Shown piece by piece: positions 1-6,374 of a DNA stretch of 16,218 bases (within the stretch, counting starts at the first letter, position 1; each line of letters opens with the position of its first letter). The position numbers and the translations under genes are program-made. The notes beneath the pieces were generated by a model that saw nothing but the letters and a program-made list of their open reading frames with translations, had not been told where the DNA came from and ran no database searches. The DNA is from an uncultured Oscillospiraceae bacterium. Its GTDB lineage: Bacteria > Bacillota > Clostridia > Oscillospirales > Oscillospiraceae. The stretch covers positions 1 through 16,218 of the forward strand of contig CAKTKM010000019.1 in NCBI GenBank assembly GCA_934569425.1, given 5' to 3'.

Positions 1-1671
1 GGCTCCGTGGGCTCCTCGCTGGTGGCCTATATGTCCGGCATCACCGAGGTCAACTCCCTGCCCCCCCACTACTACTGTCCCCAGTGTCAGTATGTAGAGT
101 TCCAGACCGACCCCCAGTACGGCTGCGGCGCGGATATGCCCGATAAGGTCTGTCCCAAATGCGGCACAAAGCTGAAAAAGGACGGCTTCGACATTCCCTT
201 CGAGACGTTTCTGGGCTACGGCGGCGGCAAGGTGCCGGATATTGACCTGAACTTCTCCGGCGAATATCAGGCCCGCGCCCACCGTCACGCCATCGAGATG
301 TTCGGCAAGACACAGGTGTTCCGCGCCGGTACCATCGGCACGCTGGCGGAGAAGACCGCCTTCGGCATGGTGAAAAAGTATCTGGAGGAAAAGGGCGAGA
401 CCGCCTCCAACGCCGAGATGAACCGCCTGACCCACGGCTGCGTGGGGGTGCGCCGCACCACGGGGCAGCACCCCGGCGGTCTGGTGGTGGTGCCGGACGA
501 CATGGACGTGGAGGACTTCACCGCCGTGCAGCACCCCGCCGACGACGCCGGCAGCGACACCATCACCACGCATTTTGAATATCACTGCATGGAGGATAAC
601 CTGCTGAAGCTGGACATGCTGGGACACGATGACCCCACCATGATCAAGTACATGGAGGATCTCACCGGCGTCAACGCCCGCCAGATCCCGCTGGACGATC
701 CCGACACCATGTCCATTTTCACCTCCTCCAAGGTGCTGGGCTACGAAAACGACGATGTGCTGGGTCCCACCGGCGCCGTGGCGATCCCGGAGTTCAACAC
801 CCGCTTTACCCGTCAGATGCTGGTGGACACCCAGCCCACCAACTTCAACACGCTGGTGCGCCTGTCCGGCTTCTCCCACGGCACCGACGTGTGGCTGGGC
901 AACGCCCGGGATCTGATCGTCAGCGGCACCGCCACCGTTCTGGAGACCGTGGGCTGCCGCGATGACATCATGCTGTATCTCATCTCCATGGGGCTTGACC
1001 CCAAGATGAGCTTCAAGATCATGGAGGCCGTCCGTAAGGGCAAGGTGAAGAAGGGTGGCTTCTCCGAGGGCTGGGAGGAGGCCATGCGGGAGCACAACGT
1101 CCCCGACTGGTATATCGACTCCCTTGCCAAGATCGGCTACCTGTTCCCCAAGGCGCACGCCGTGGCCTATGTGATGATGGCCTTCCGCATCGCCTGGTTC
1201 AAGGTCCACCGTCCGCTGGCCTTCTACGCCACCTTCTTCTCCATCCGCGCCAAGGCCTTCGACGCCGAGTACTGCTGCGCCGGTATCGACGCGGTAAAAC
1301 GCAAGATCCGCGAGATCGAGAACAACAAGGACGCCACCAACGTGGAGCAGGATCTGATGGTGACGCTGGAGGTCTGCTACGAGTTCTATCTGCGGGGCTT
1401 CCACTTCGACACCATCAATATCTACGAGTCGGACGCCACTCACTTCCGCATTATGGGCGACGACGCCCTGCTGCCCCCCTTCACCTCCGTTCACGGACTG
1501 GGCGAGGCGGCGGCGCTGGCCACTGTGGAGCAGCGCAAGGGGAAGGAGTTCATCTCCATTGAGGAGTTTGCCGATACCTGCAACAAGCTCAGCAAGACCC
1601 ACATCGAGCAGCTGAAGGCGCTGGGCGCCTTCGCCGGAATGCCGGAGACCAGCCAGGTCAGCCTGTTCTGA
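1..1671 (+). CDS. polC: DNA polymerase III alpha subunit, PolC type (C-terminal part; 5' end outside window)
   Basis: This is the C-terminal part (about 556 residues) of the Gram-positive replicative polymerase PolC, which extends DNA at the fork. The frame is open to the left edge, so the gene starts upstream. Numbering from the GTG at position 7, a cysteine cluster (C24, C27, C40, C49, C52) matches the PolC zinc module. It is followed by PDIDLNFSG with D78 and D80, the catalytic palm aspartates of the family. The conserved RTTGQHPGG segment lies near residue 150. The protein ends in QVSLF, a version of the C-terminal beta-clamp-binding motif QLSLF, so the 3' end is complete. The 5'-3' polymerase fingers and tail are present; the exonuclease and OB domains would lie outside the window. 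No frameshift is seen. PolC, as opposed to DnaE alone, points to Firmicutes. Identification is very secure. Confidence 0.97.
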   Translation, partial: GSVGSSLVAYMSGITEVNSLPPHYYCPQCQYVEFQTDPQYGCGADMPDKVCPKCGTKLKKDGFDIPFETFLGYGGGKVPDIDLNFSGEYQARAHRHAIEMFGKTQVFRAGTIGTLAEKTAFGMVKKYLEEKGETASNAEMNRLTHGCVGVRRTTGQHPGGLVVVPDDMDVEDFTAVQHPADDAGSDTITTHFEYHCMEDNLLKLDMLGHDDPTMIKYMEDLTGVNARQIPLDDPDTMSIFTSSKVLGYENDDVLGPTGAVAIPEFNTRFTRQMLVDTQPTNFNTLVRLSGFSHGTDVWLGNARDLIVSGTATVLETVGCRDDIMLYLISMGLDPKMSFKIMEAVRKGKVKKGGFSEGWEEAMREHNVPDWYIDSLAKIGYLFPKAHAVAYVMMAFRIAWFKVHRPLAFYATFFSIRAKAFDAEYCCAGIDAVKRKIREIENNKDATNVEQDLMVTLEVCYEFYLRGFHFDTINIYESDATHFRIMGDDALLPPFTSVHGLGEAAALATVEQRKGKEFISIEEFADTCNKLSKTHIEQLKALGAFAGMPETSQVSLF

Positions 1672-1709
1672 CGCAAAAAAAGAGAGCCGAAAGGCTCTCT
1701 TTTTTGCGT
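1671..1709. terminator. Bidirectional rho-independent terminator between polC and the M56 gene
   Basis: The stem pairs AAAAAAGAGAGCC with GGCTCTCTTTTTT around a GAAA loop, and ACGC/GCGT extends it at the base with one bulged A. An A-run on one side and a T-run on the other make it usable in both directions. It overlaps the last base of the polC stop codon and touches the stop of the convergent M56 gene. Confidence 0.9.
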
Positions 1710-4282
1710 CAATGCAGCACAAACGTGTCCGCCATGGCATTCAGGGCGTAGCCCAGATGCTCCGTCTTCGCCGTGGGGTACTCCTTCACCACCGCGAAGC
1801 GCTCCGTGTTTGAAGCGAAGAAGCTGTACTGGCGATAGATCTCCACGGCGCCGTTCCGCCCGGTGCCGGAGATGTCCCCCTGCTTGCTCTCGCTCAGCGT
1901 GAACGCACCGCCGCCCGTATCCCTCGCCCAGTCCTGCGCCTCCTTGAGGGTCATGCCCCCCAGATGCGCCACATAGAGCCGGGCGTTGGTGTCCTCGGTG
2001 CTCTGCCACACCTCGGCGGGATAGCCGCCAAGGGCAGGCGAACCGTCCACGGCAGGGTCGTTCCAGCCGCTTTTCAGTGTCAGCTGCTGCCAGCCGTCCT
2101 GCAGGATGCAGATACTGTACCCGCTGCCGATGTACCACGCGGCGGGATAGTCCGTCATCCCCGCACCGTTGTCGTTGAAGGACAGCGTGGCGTTGGCCGC
2201 TGCCGGCTCCGCCGGACGGTGCCGGAACTGGACGTTATGCAGCCCGTCCATGCCCAAGCCCACGAATTGCTCCGTCAGGTCGATCACATCGCCGTCATGC
2301 AGCGCCACATTCTCGCTGCTGTAGCGGCCATAGAGGGTAAAGCCCTCTCCCTTCGCCACGGACAGCACCGCCTTGCCGCCCACCGTATAAACAGGGATGT
2401 CCTCGCTGAGATTTTCGTCGTACCGCACCGTGACATAGGACTTGTCGTAAACGTCCGTCACGCTGATCTTCAGCTGATCCTTCACGAAAACCGCCGTAAA
2501 GGGCGTGCCTTCCTCCGCTCCCGACGCTGCCGGTGTGCCGTTGCGCGCCTCCAGATCCAGCTTCAGCATCCGGTTCAGCACCTCCGCCGCGTCTCCCTGA
2601 CCGTTGGGCGCCGCCTGACCGGCCAGCGAGGCAAAGTAGTCCGTCACCAGTCCGCCCGCCTGACGGAAGCGCACCACCAGCGTGTCCATGGCGGCCTCGG
2701 TATAGGCGCCGTCGCTGTTCAGGACGTAGGCGCACAGATAGCTCAGCGGCACCGTGTCCCAATCGGGCAGATGCTCCCAGTCATAGACGATGCCGTAGTC
2801 CTCCGCCCTGACGCTGCGGGGATCGTTGTCGCCCGTCACGCTCCACGTCAGCGCATCCTGCTCCGTAAAAGTGGGCAGGGCGTCCTCCGGATAGTAAACA
2901 AGGGAGCCGTCCTCCGCCTTGGCCTGCAGCAGATCCAGATAGGCCTGCAAGCCCTCCACGCTCTGCCGGGCGGCGTTCAGTTCGTCCACATAGTCTCCCG
3001 CGTAGACGATACCGCCGTTTCCCTTCGCCGTCTGCGCCGCCTCCGTCCAGCCGAACCACTCGATGTTGTCGATCAATGCCAGCGCGGTGTACGCCCGCTG
3101 CGCCATCTGCCGGTCCCATGCGGCATCCCGCTCCGGCAGCTGGTCGTGGCCGAACACCACCGTCACGCCGTAGGGCTCCCTGTCGGACGTGATGGAAAGG
3201 GAGTAGGTGTAGGTCTCCCCTTCCCGCGTCGCGCCGCCCGCCGAAACGCCCAGCGCGTCCAGGATCGCGCCTACGGCGGCGTTGTCGCCTACATAGGCCG
3301 TCCGCATGGCGTACAGCCGCTCCGCCTTCGATCGTTCCTGCTGCGCGGGCTTCGTCAGCAGACACACGGCGATCCCCGCCGCCGCAAGGATCAGCAGCAG
3401 GATCGCCCACACCGCGGGTTTTCTGTAGTGGATCACGTTCTTCACCCTTTCCTTCACCGCCACCTCGCCAAAGGCCAACGGGCTCACCGCCGCCATTCTC
3501 GGTCTTGCGGCGCAGCTTACCAGCGCCCGGGAATAGGCCGCCCGCTGGGCGGCGTCCGCGTTCCGCAGCGCCATCTCGTCACAAGCGTTCTCCATGTCCC
3601 GTCCCAGCAGGAAATACGCCGCCCACAGCACCGGGTTGAACCAGTGTACCGCCAGCAGCACAAACGCCAGCGGCTTCCACACATGATCCCCCCGCCGGAT
3701 GTGGCACCGCTCATGGGTCAGCACCTGCGGCAGATCTTCCTGCGGCACCTTCTCCGGCACATAGATGCGGGGCGCGAAGATCCCCAGTACGAAGGGCGTG
3801 TTCCACCGCCGGCAGCGGTACACATTGCCCCCGATCCGCACCGAGCGCCGCAGCGCCAGCCGCATCCACAGGAAGCTGGCCGCCATATACAGCACCATGC
3901 CGCCCATTCCCGTCAGCCACACCCACGGCAGCGCCCCGGCAATCGAGAAGCGCTGCTCTGCGGCAGCGGCAGGCGCCGCCGCTGCCGTTCCTGTATCTGC
4001 CGCCGTACTGTCCGCGCCAGCCGCCGGAGGGATAACCGCCTCCGCCTGCCGGATCTCATGATACATCCGGCTCACCGGCGCCTCCTCCGCCTGCAGGCTC
4101 ACCGGGCTCTCCACGCTCAGACTCACCGGCAGCACCAGCCGCAGCGCCACCAGCGCCCACAGCAGACATACCGCCCTGCGGGACGCCCTTTTCCGCAGCA
4201 CCAGCCGCACCACCATCACCGCCAGCGCCATCACGCCCGCCTGCCATGACAGCTCCAATACCTTGTCGAACAACTCAGCCAT
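1709..4282 (-). CDS. BlaR1-like M56 family membrane metallopeptidase with a large extracytoplasmic domain
   Basis: This 857-residue protein is a membrane zinc protease of the M56/BlaR1 type, which typically senses an external signal and triggers inactivation of its partner BlaI repressor. Predicted membrane segments lie near residues 8-29, 35-56, 118-139, 203-226 and 290-309. The zinc-protease motif HERCH is at 190-194, and MENACDE at 230-236 supplies the probable third ligand. The roughly 540 residues after the last membrane segment would lie outside the cell. They show no recognisable penicillin-binding sensor fold, and the protein is much longer than classical BlaR1 (about 600 residues). 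The start is set at the ATG at 4282 because AGGAGG sits 6 bases upstream; an in-frame TTG at 4297 would bury that site. The first 8 bases overlap the repressor gene, indicating translational coupling. The signal it senses cannot be read from the sequence. Confidence 0.88.
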   Translation of the reverse strand: MAELFDKVLELSWQAGVMALAVMVVRLVLRKRASRRAVCLLWALVALRLVLPVSLSVESPVSLQAEEAPVSRMYHEIRQAEAVIPPAAGADSTAADTGTAAAAPAAAAEQRFSIAGALPWVWLTGMGGMVLYMAASFLWMRLALRRSVRIGGNVYRCRRWNTPFVLGIFAPRIYVPEKVPQEDLPQVLTHERCHIRRGDHVWKPLAFVLLAVHWFNPVLWAAYFLLGRDMENACDEMALRNADAAQRAAYSRALVSCAARPRMAAVSPLAFGEVAVKERVKNVIHYRKPAVWAILLLILAAAGIAVCLLTKPAQQERSKAERLYAMRTAYVGDNAAVGAILDALGVSAGGATREGETYTYSLSITSDREPYGVTVVFGHDQLPERDAAWDRQMAQRAYTALALIDNIEWFGWTEAAQTAKGNGGIVYAGDYVDELNAARQSVEGLQAYLDLLQAKAEDGSLVYYPEDALPTFTEQDALTWSVTGDNDPRSVRAEDYGIVYDWEHLPDWDTVPLSYLCAYVLNSDGAYTEAAMDTLVVRFRQAGGLVTDYFASLAGQAAPNGQGDAAEVLNRMLKLDLEARNGTPAASGAEEGTPFTAVFVKDQLKISVTDVYDKSYVTVRYDENLSEDIPVYTVGGKAVLSVAKGEGFTLYGRYSSENVALHDGDVIDLTEQFVGLGMDGLHNVQFRHRPAEPAAANATLSFNDNGAGMTDYPAAWYIGSGYSICILQDGWQQLTLKSGWNDPAVDGSPALGGYPAEVWQSTEDTNARLYVAHLGGMTLKEAQDWARDTGGGAFTLSESKQGDISGTGRNGAVEIYRQYSFFASNTERFAVVKEYPTAKTEHLGYALNAMADTFVLH

Positions 4283-4646
4283 GGCTCTCCTCCTCAAACC
4301 GGTCGATCATCCGCCGCAGCTCGTCGGCCTCCTCCGCCGTCAATCCCTTGCCGCCCACAAAGGCCGTCAGGAACCCCGGCAAACTTCCGCGAAAGTTCTT
4401 GTCCACAAAGGCGCGGCTCTCGGCGCTCTGCACCTCCTCCCGGCGGAGACATGCCGTCACCACGGCGTTCTCCGTCCGCACCACGCCCCGCTCCGTCAGC
4501 CGCTTGATGACGGTGTAGGTGGTGGATTTCTTCCACCCCAGCTCCGCCGCGCACAGCCGCGCCAGCTCGCTGCTCTTCACCGGCTCATGCTGCCACAGGA
4601 TCTCGCAGAATTTCAGCTCGCTGTCAAAGATCTTGGGTGCCTCCAT
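4275..4646 (-). CDS. BlaI/MecI/CopY family transcriptional repressor
   Basis: This is a 123-residue winged-helix repressor. The N-terminal DNA-binding part (about residues 5-75) has the family pattern, including WKKSTTYTVIKRLTERGVV, where the recognition helix and wing are expected. The C-terminal part (80-120) is the dimerisation region, the part cut or destabilised when the M56 partner is activated. Two ATGs compete. AAGGAG (4655-4660) is only 2 bases from the ATG at 4652 but 8 bases from the ATG at 4646, so the latter is preferred; the alternative adds two residues. The gene precedes and overlaps the M56 protease gene, the usual arrangement for signal-responsive pairs. Its promoter holds two dyads, so it probably represses itself. 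It is not necessarily a beta-lactam regulator, because no beta-lactamase lies nearby. Confidence 0.93.
   Translation of the reverse strand: MEAPKIFDSELKFCEILWQHEPVKSSELARLCAAELGWKKSTTYTVIKRLTERGVVRTENAVVTACLRREEVQSAESRAFVDKNFRGSLPGFLTAFVGGKGLTAEEADELRRMIDRFEEESHG
4289..4294 (-). promoter_or_regulatory. Ribosome binding site of the M56 gene, inside the repressor's last codons
   Basis: AGGAGG on the minus strand lies 6 bases before the ATG at 4282. It fixes that start over the in-frame TTG at 4297. Because it lies in the repressor coding sequence, the two genes must be translated from one mRNA. Confidence 0.85.
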
Positions 4647-4661
4647 CGTCATTTCTCCTTG

Positions 4662-4677
4662 GTCTAATTCGTTAGTC
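4662..4677. promoter_or_regulatory. Probable BlaI-type operator, proximal site
   Basis: This is the dyad GTCTAA-TTCG-TTAGTC, with one arm mismatch relative to the distal site. It lies downstream of the predicted transcription start and just before the ribosome binding site. Two spaced dyads are typical of self-regulated BlaI-family operons. Confidence 0.65.
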
Positions 4678-4686
4678 CTTATAGGT

Positions 4687-4715
4687 AGTCTAACGCATTA
4701 GACCTCATTTGTCAA
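4687..4715 (-). promoter_or_regulatory. Sigma-A-type promoter of the repressor-M56 operon
   Basis: Reading the minus strand, TTGACA (4710-4715) is a perfect -35 box. It is followed after 17 bases by TAGACT (4687-4692), a 4-of-6 match to the -10 box. The -10 box lies inside the distal dyad, and transcription should start near 4680, between the two dyads, so a bound repressor would block it. Confidence 0.75.
4688..4703. promoter_or_regulatory. Probable BlaI-type operator, distal site
   Basis: This is the dyad GTCTAA-CGCA-TTAGAC with perfect 6-base arms. It overlaps the -10 box of the repressor-M56 operon. Its centre is 26 bp from that of the second dyad. Confidence 0.7.
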
Positions 4716-4730
4716 GACGTTTTTCCACCA

Positions 4731-4763
4731 CGGAAAAAAGCCGGCCCTGCCGGCTCTTTTCCG
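4731..4763 (-). terminator. Rho-independent terminator of sigK
   Basis: A 15-bp stem with one mismatch closes on a 3-base loop (4746-4748). On the minus strand its GC core is followed by a TTTTTT run. It begins directly after the sigK stop codon and separates sigK from the repressor promoter. Confidence 0.88.
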
Positions 4764-5456
4764 TTACCAGTAGTCCCGCAGCGCCTCCTCCAGCTTTCCC
4801 AGCGCCTTCTTCTCGATCCGGGAAACATAGCTGCGGCTGATGTGATAGGCCGCGGCCACCTGCCGCTGGGTCTGGGGCGCGCGGCCCTCCAGCCCGTAGC
4901 GACGCCGGATCACATCCGCCTCCCGTTCCGTCAGCCGCTCCGCCACCAGCCGCCGCACCAGCGCCCGGTCATCCTTGTCCTGCAAGTCCTCCAGCATGGT
5001 GTCGCTCTTGCCCACCACATCGCCGATGGACAGCTCCGCCCCGTCCCCGTCCGTCTCAATGGCCTCGCCGAGGGACACCTCCCCCTGCAGCTTCTTCGTC
5101 CTGCGAAAATGCATCAGGATCTCATTCTCAATACATCTGCTGGCATAGGTGGCCAGCCGGATGCCCTTATCCGGCCGAAAGGTGTCCACCGCCTTGATCA
5201 GCCCTATGGTTCCAATGGAGATCAGATCCTCCTGATCCTCCGCCTGCACGAAGTACTTTTTCATGATATGAGCCACCAGCCGTAAATTCCGCTCCACCAG
5301 CACGTTCCGCGCGTCCAGATCCCCCGCCGCGCAGCGGCTCAGATACTCCCGCTCCTCCTCCGCCGACAGCGGACGGGGAAACGACCCGCCGCCCCCTGCC
5401 AGATGCAGCGACCAGAACATCCCCTGGCATAACAGCAGCAGCGCCACGTTCAGCAT
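4764..5456 (-). CDS. sigK: RNA polymerase sporulation sigma factor, pro-sigma-K
   Basis: This 230-residue sigma factor directs late mother-cell transcription during sporulation, including coat and lysis genes. The core begins at SFPRPLS (25-31), followed by RNLRLVAHIMKKY, DLISIGTIGLIKAVDTF and KGIRLATYASRCIENEILMH (region 2). Region 4 carries the helix-turn-helix TQRQVAAAYHISRSYVSRIE (196-215). These blocks match sigma-K closely, more so than sigma-E. The first 24 residues form a hydrophobic pro-sequence (MLNVALLLLCQGMFWSLHLA), two residues shorter than that of B. subtilis. This implies activation by a SpoIVFB-type intramembrane protease. The start at the ATG at 5456 is supported by AAGGAGG 8 bases upstream; the open frame reaches 5621 but lacks such support. 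The gene is uninterrupted, with no skin-like element. It ends at its own terminator and is divergent from the RQC-HRDC gene. Upstream there are only weak sigma-E-like boxes. Confidence 0.94.
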   Translation of the reverse strand: MLNVALLLLCQGMFWSLHLAGGGGSFPRPLSAEEEREYLSRCAAGDLDARNVLVERNLRLVAHIMKKYFVQAEDQEDLISIGTIGLIKAVDTFRPDKGIRLATYASRCIENEILMHFRRTKKLQGEVSLGEAIETDGDGAELSIGDVVGKSDTMLEDLQDKDDRALVRRLVAERLTEREADVIRRRYGLEGRAPQTQRQVAAAYHISRSYVSRIEKKALGKLEEALRDYW

Positions 5457-5536
5457 AGCTACCCCCTCCTTCCCTGTCAAGGCTATGCGCCCACAGGAAG
5501 TCCCTATGCCGCCCGTTCGGCCGTTCAAAATAGGGT

Positions 5537-5565
5537 TTGCATTCTTTCGGAATTTCCGATATACT
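5537..5565 (+). promoter_or_regulatory. Sigma-A-type promoter of the RQC-HRDC gene
   Basis: TTGCAT (5537-5542) and TATACT (5560-5565) are separated by 17 bases. This places transcription start near 5572, about 40 bases before the start codon. The site lies in the divergent gap shared with sigK. Confidence 0.7.
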
Positions 5566-5613
5566 ATAAGGAAAACGCGAGGAACCATCCTCCGTCGGAT
5601 CTGAGGTGTACCT

Positions 5614-6279
5614 ATGGACAACTATGCGATTTCCCCCGGCCAAGCCGCCTGCAAAACCCGCAACATCACCGAGCCCGCCCGCATGATCCTCTCCTGCCTC
5701 TGGCGCGTCAAAGATCATCTGGGCTATTTTGTGGGCAGGACGCTCCTTGTGCAGATCCTGCGGGGCAGCCGGGATCAGCGGGTGCTCCAGCTGGGGTTGG
5801 ACAGCCTGTCCACCTACGGCCTGCTGTCCAGCACTCCCGCTCCGCAGGTGCGCGCCTACATCGACTATCTGGAGCAGCAGGGCTATCTGCTGACCGACCC
5901 CCAGTATTCCACCCTTGCGCCGACCCGCGCCGCCTCCGACGTTCTCTTTGGCCGCAAAAAGGTGGAGATGCCCGTCCCCGTGGAAGCGCCGCGCCCCGAA
6001 AGAAGCGCCTCCCGCCGCAGCGACGCCGCCGAGCCGCTTCCGGCGGAGACCGGCGGCAGCCTGTACGACGTTCTCCGCGCCGTCCGCACGCAGGTGGCGC
6101 AGGCGGAGCGTGTCCCTGTCTACATGGTCTTCTCCAACGCCACACTGACAGACATGGCTGAAAAAATGCCCCGCACCGAAGAGGAGCTGCTGCAGGTCTC
6201 CGGCGTCGGCGCCGCCAAGGCCAGCCGCTACGGCCAGCCCTTCCTTACCGCCATTGCCGCGCATCTTGATGGGCAATAA
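5614..6279 (+). CDS. Free-standing RQC plus HRDC domain protein (RecQ C-terminus without helicase)
   Basis: This 221-residue protein matches the C-terminal half of RecQ helicases. Residues about 18-115 form an RQC winged-helix domain (ITEPARMILSCLWRV, ILRGSRDQRVLQLGLDSLSTYGLL). A charged linker (about 118-147) follows, then an HRDC domain at 148-215 with the characteristic VYMVFSNATLTDMA and the ELLQVSGVGAAKASRYG helix-hairpin. The helicase motifs (DEAD box, GKT Walker A) and most zinc-binding cysteines are absent, leaving only C13 and C28. Both domains bind nucleic acid, so a role in binding DNA branches or duplex ends is inferred; no catalysis is visible. The ATG at 5614 has GAGGTG 5 bases upstream and a clear promoter, and the N-terminus reads smoothly. 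It therefore appears to be a genuine short gene and not a truncated recQ. It sits divergently from sigK, and a terminator follows. Confidence 0.87.
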   Translation: MDNYAISPGQAACKTRNITEPARMILSCLWRVKDHLGYFVGRTLLVQILRGSRDQRVLQLGLDSLSTYGLLSSTPAPQVRAYIDYLEQQGYLLTDPQYSTLAPTRAASDVLFGRKKVEMPVPVEAPRPERSASRRSDAAEPLPAETGGSLYDVLRAVRTQVAQAERVPVYMVFSNATLTDMAEKMPRTEEELLQVSGVGAAKASRYGQPFLTAIAAHLDGQ

Positions 6280-6304
6280 GCCGGAAAACCGATTTTTTCA
6301 TGGA

Positions 6305-6333
6305 AAAGGCGCACCCCTGTGGGGTGCGCCTTT
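6305..6333. terminator. Convergent terminator between the RQC-HRDC and dockerin genes
   Basis: A perfect 13-bp stem (AAAGGCGCACCCC paired with GGGGTGCGCCTTT) surrounds a TGT loop. It lies 25 bases after the plus-strand stop and 41 bases beyond the minus-strand stop. The T-run is short on both sides (TTTCG one way, TTTTCC the other). Confidence 0.75.
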
Positions 6334-6374
6334 CGCTGTTTTCAAAATGCCGTCCTGCCGGATCCATGGGGCGC

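Noticed and set aside
2310..2480. SVAK and KSG tetrapeptides in the M56 outer domain as possible beta-lactam sensor motifs
   Set aside because: The surrounding residues and spacing do not fit the SxxK, SxN, KTG arrangement of BlaR1, so they are probably chance.
1964..4249. Long plus-strand open frame antisense to the M56 gene
   Set aside because: The translation is Arg/His/Gln-rich with no motif, while the minus strand encodes an M56 protease with membrane segments and HExxH.
5465..5520. CATA-type boxes upstream of sigK as a sigma-E promoter
   Set aside because: Two CATA motifs occur (GCATAGGG and GCATAGCC), but neither gives a good match to the full sigma-E -10 and -35 at correct spacing.
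5457..5621. N-terminal extension of sigK up to 5621
   Set aside because: The extension overlaps the divergent promoter and the start of the RQC gene, and a perfect AAGGAGG supports the ATG at 5456.
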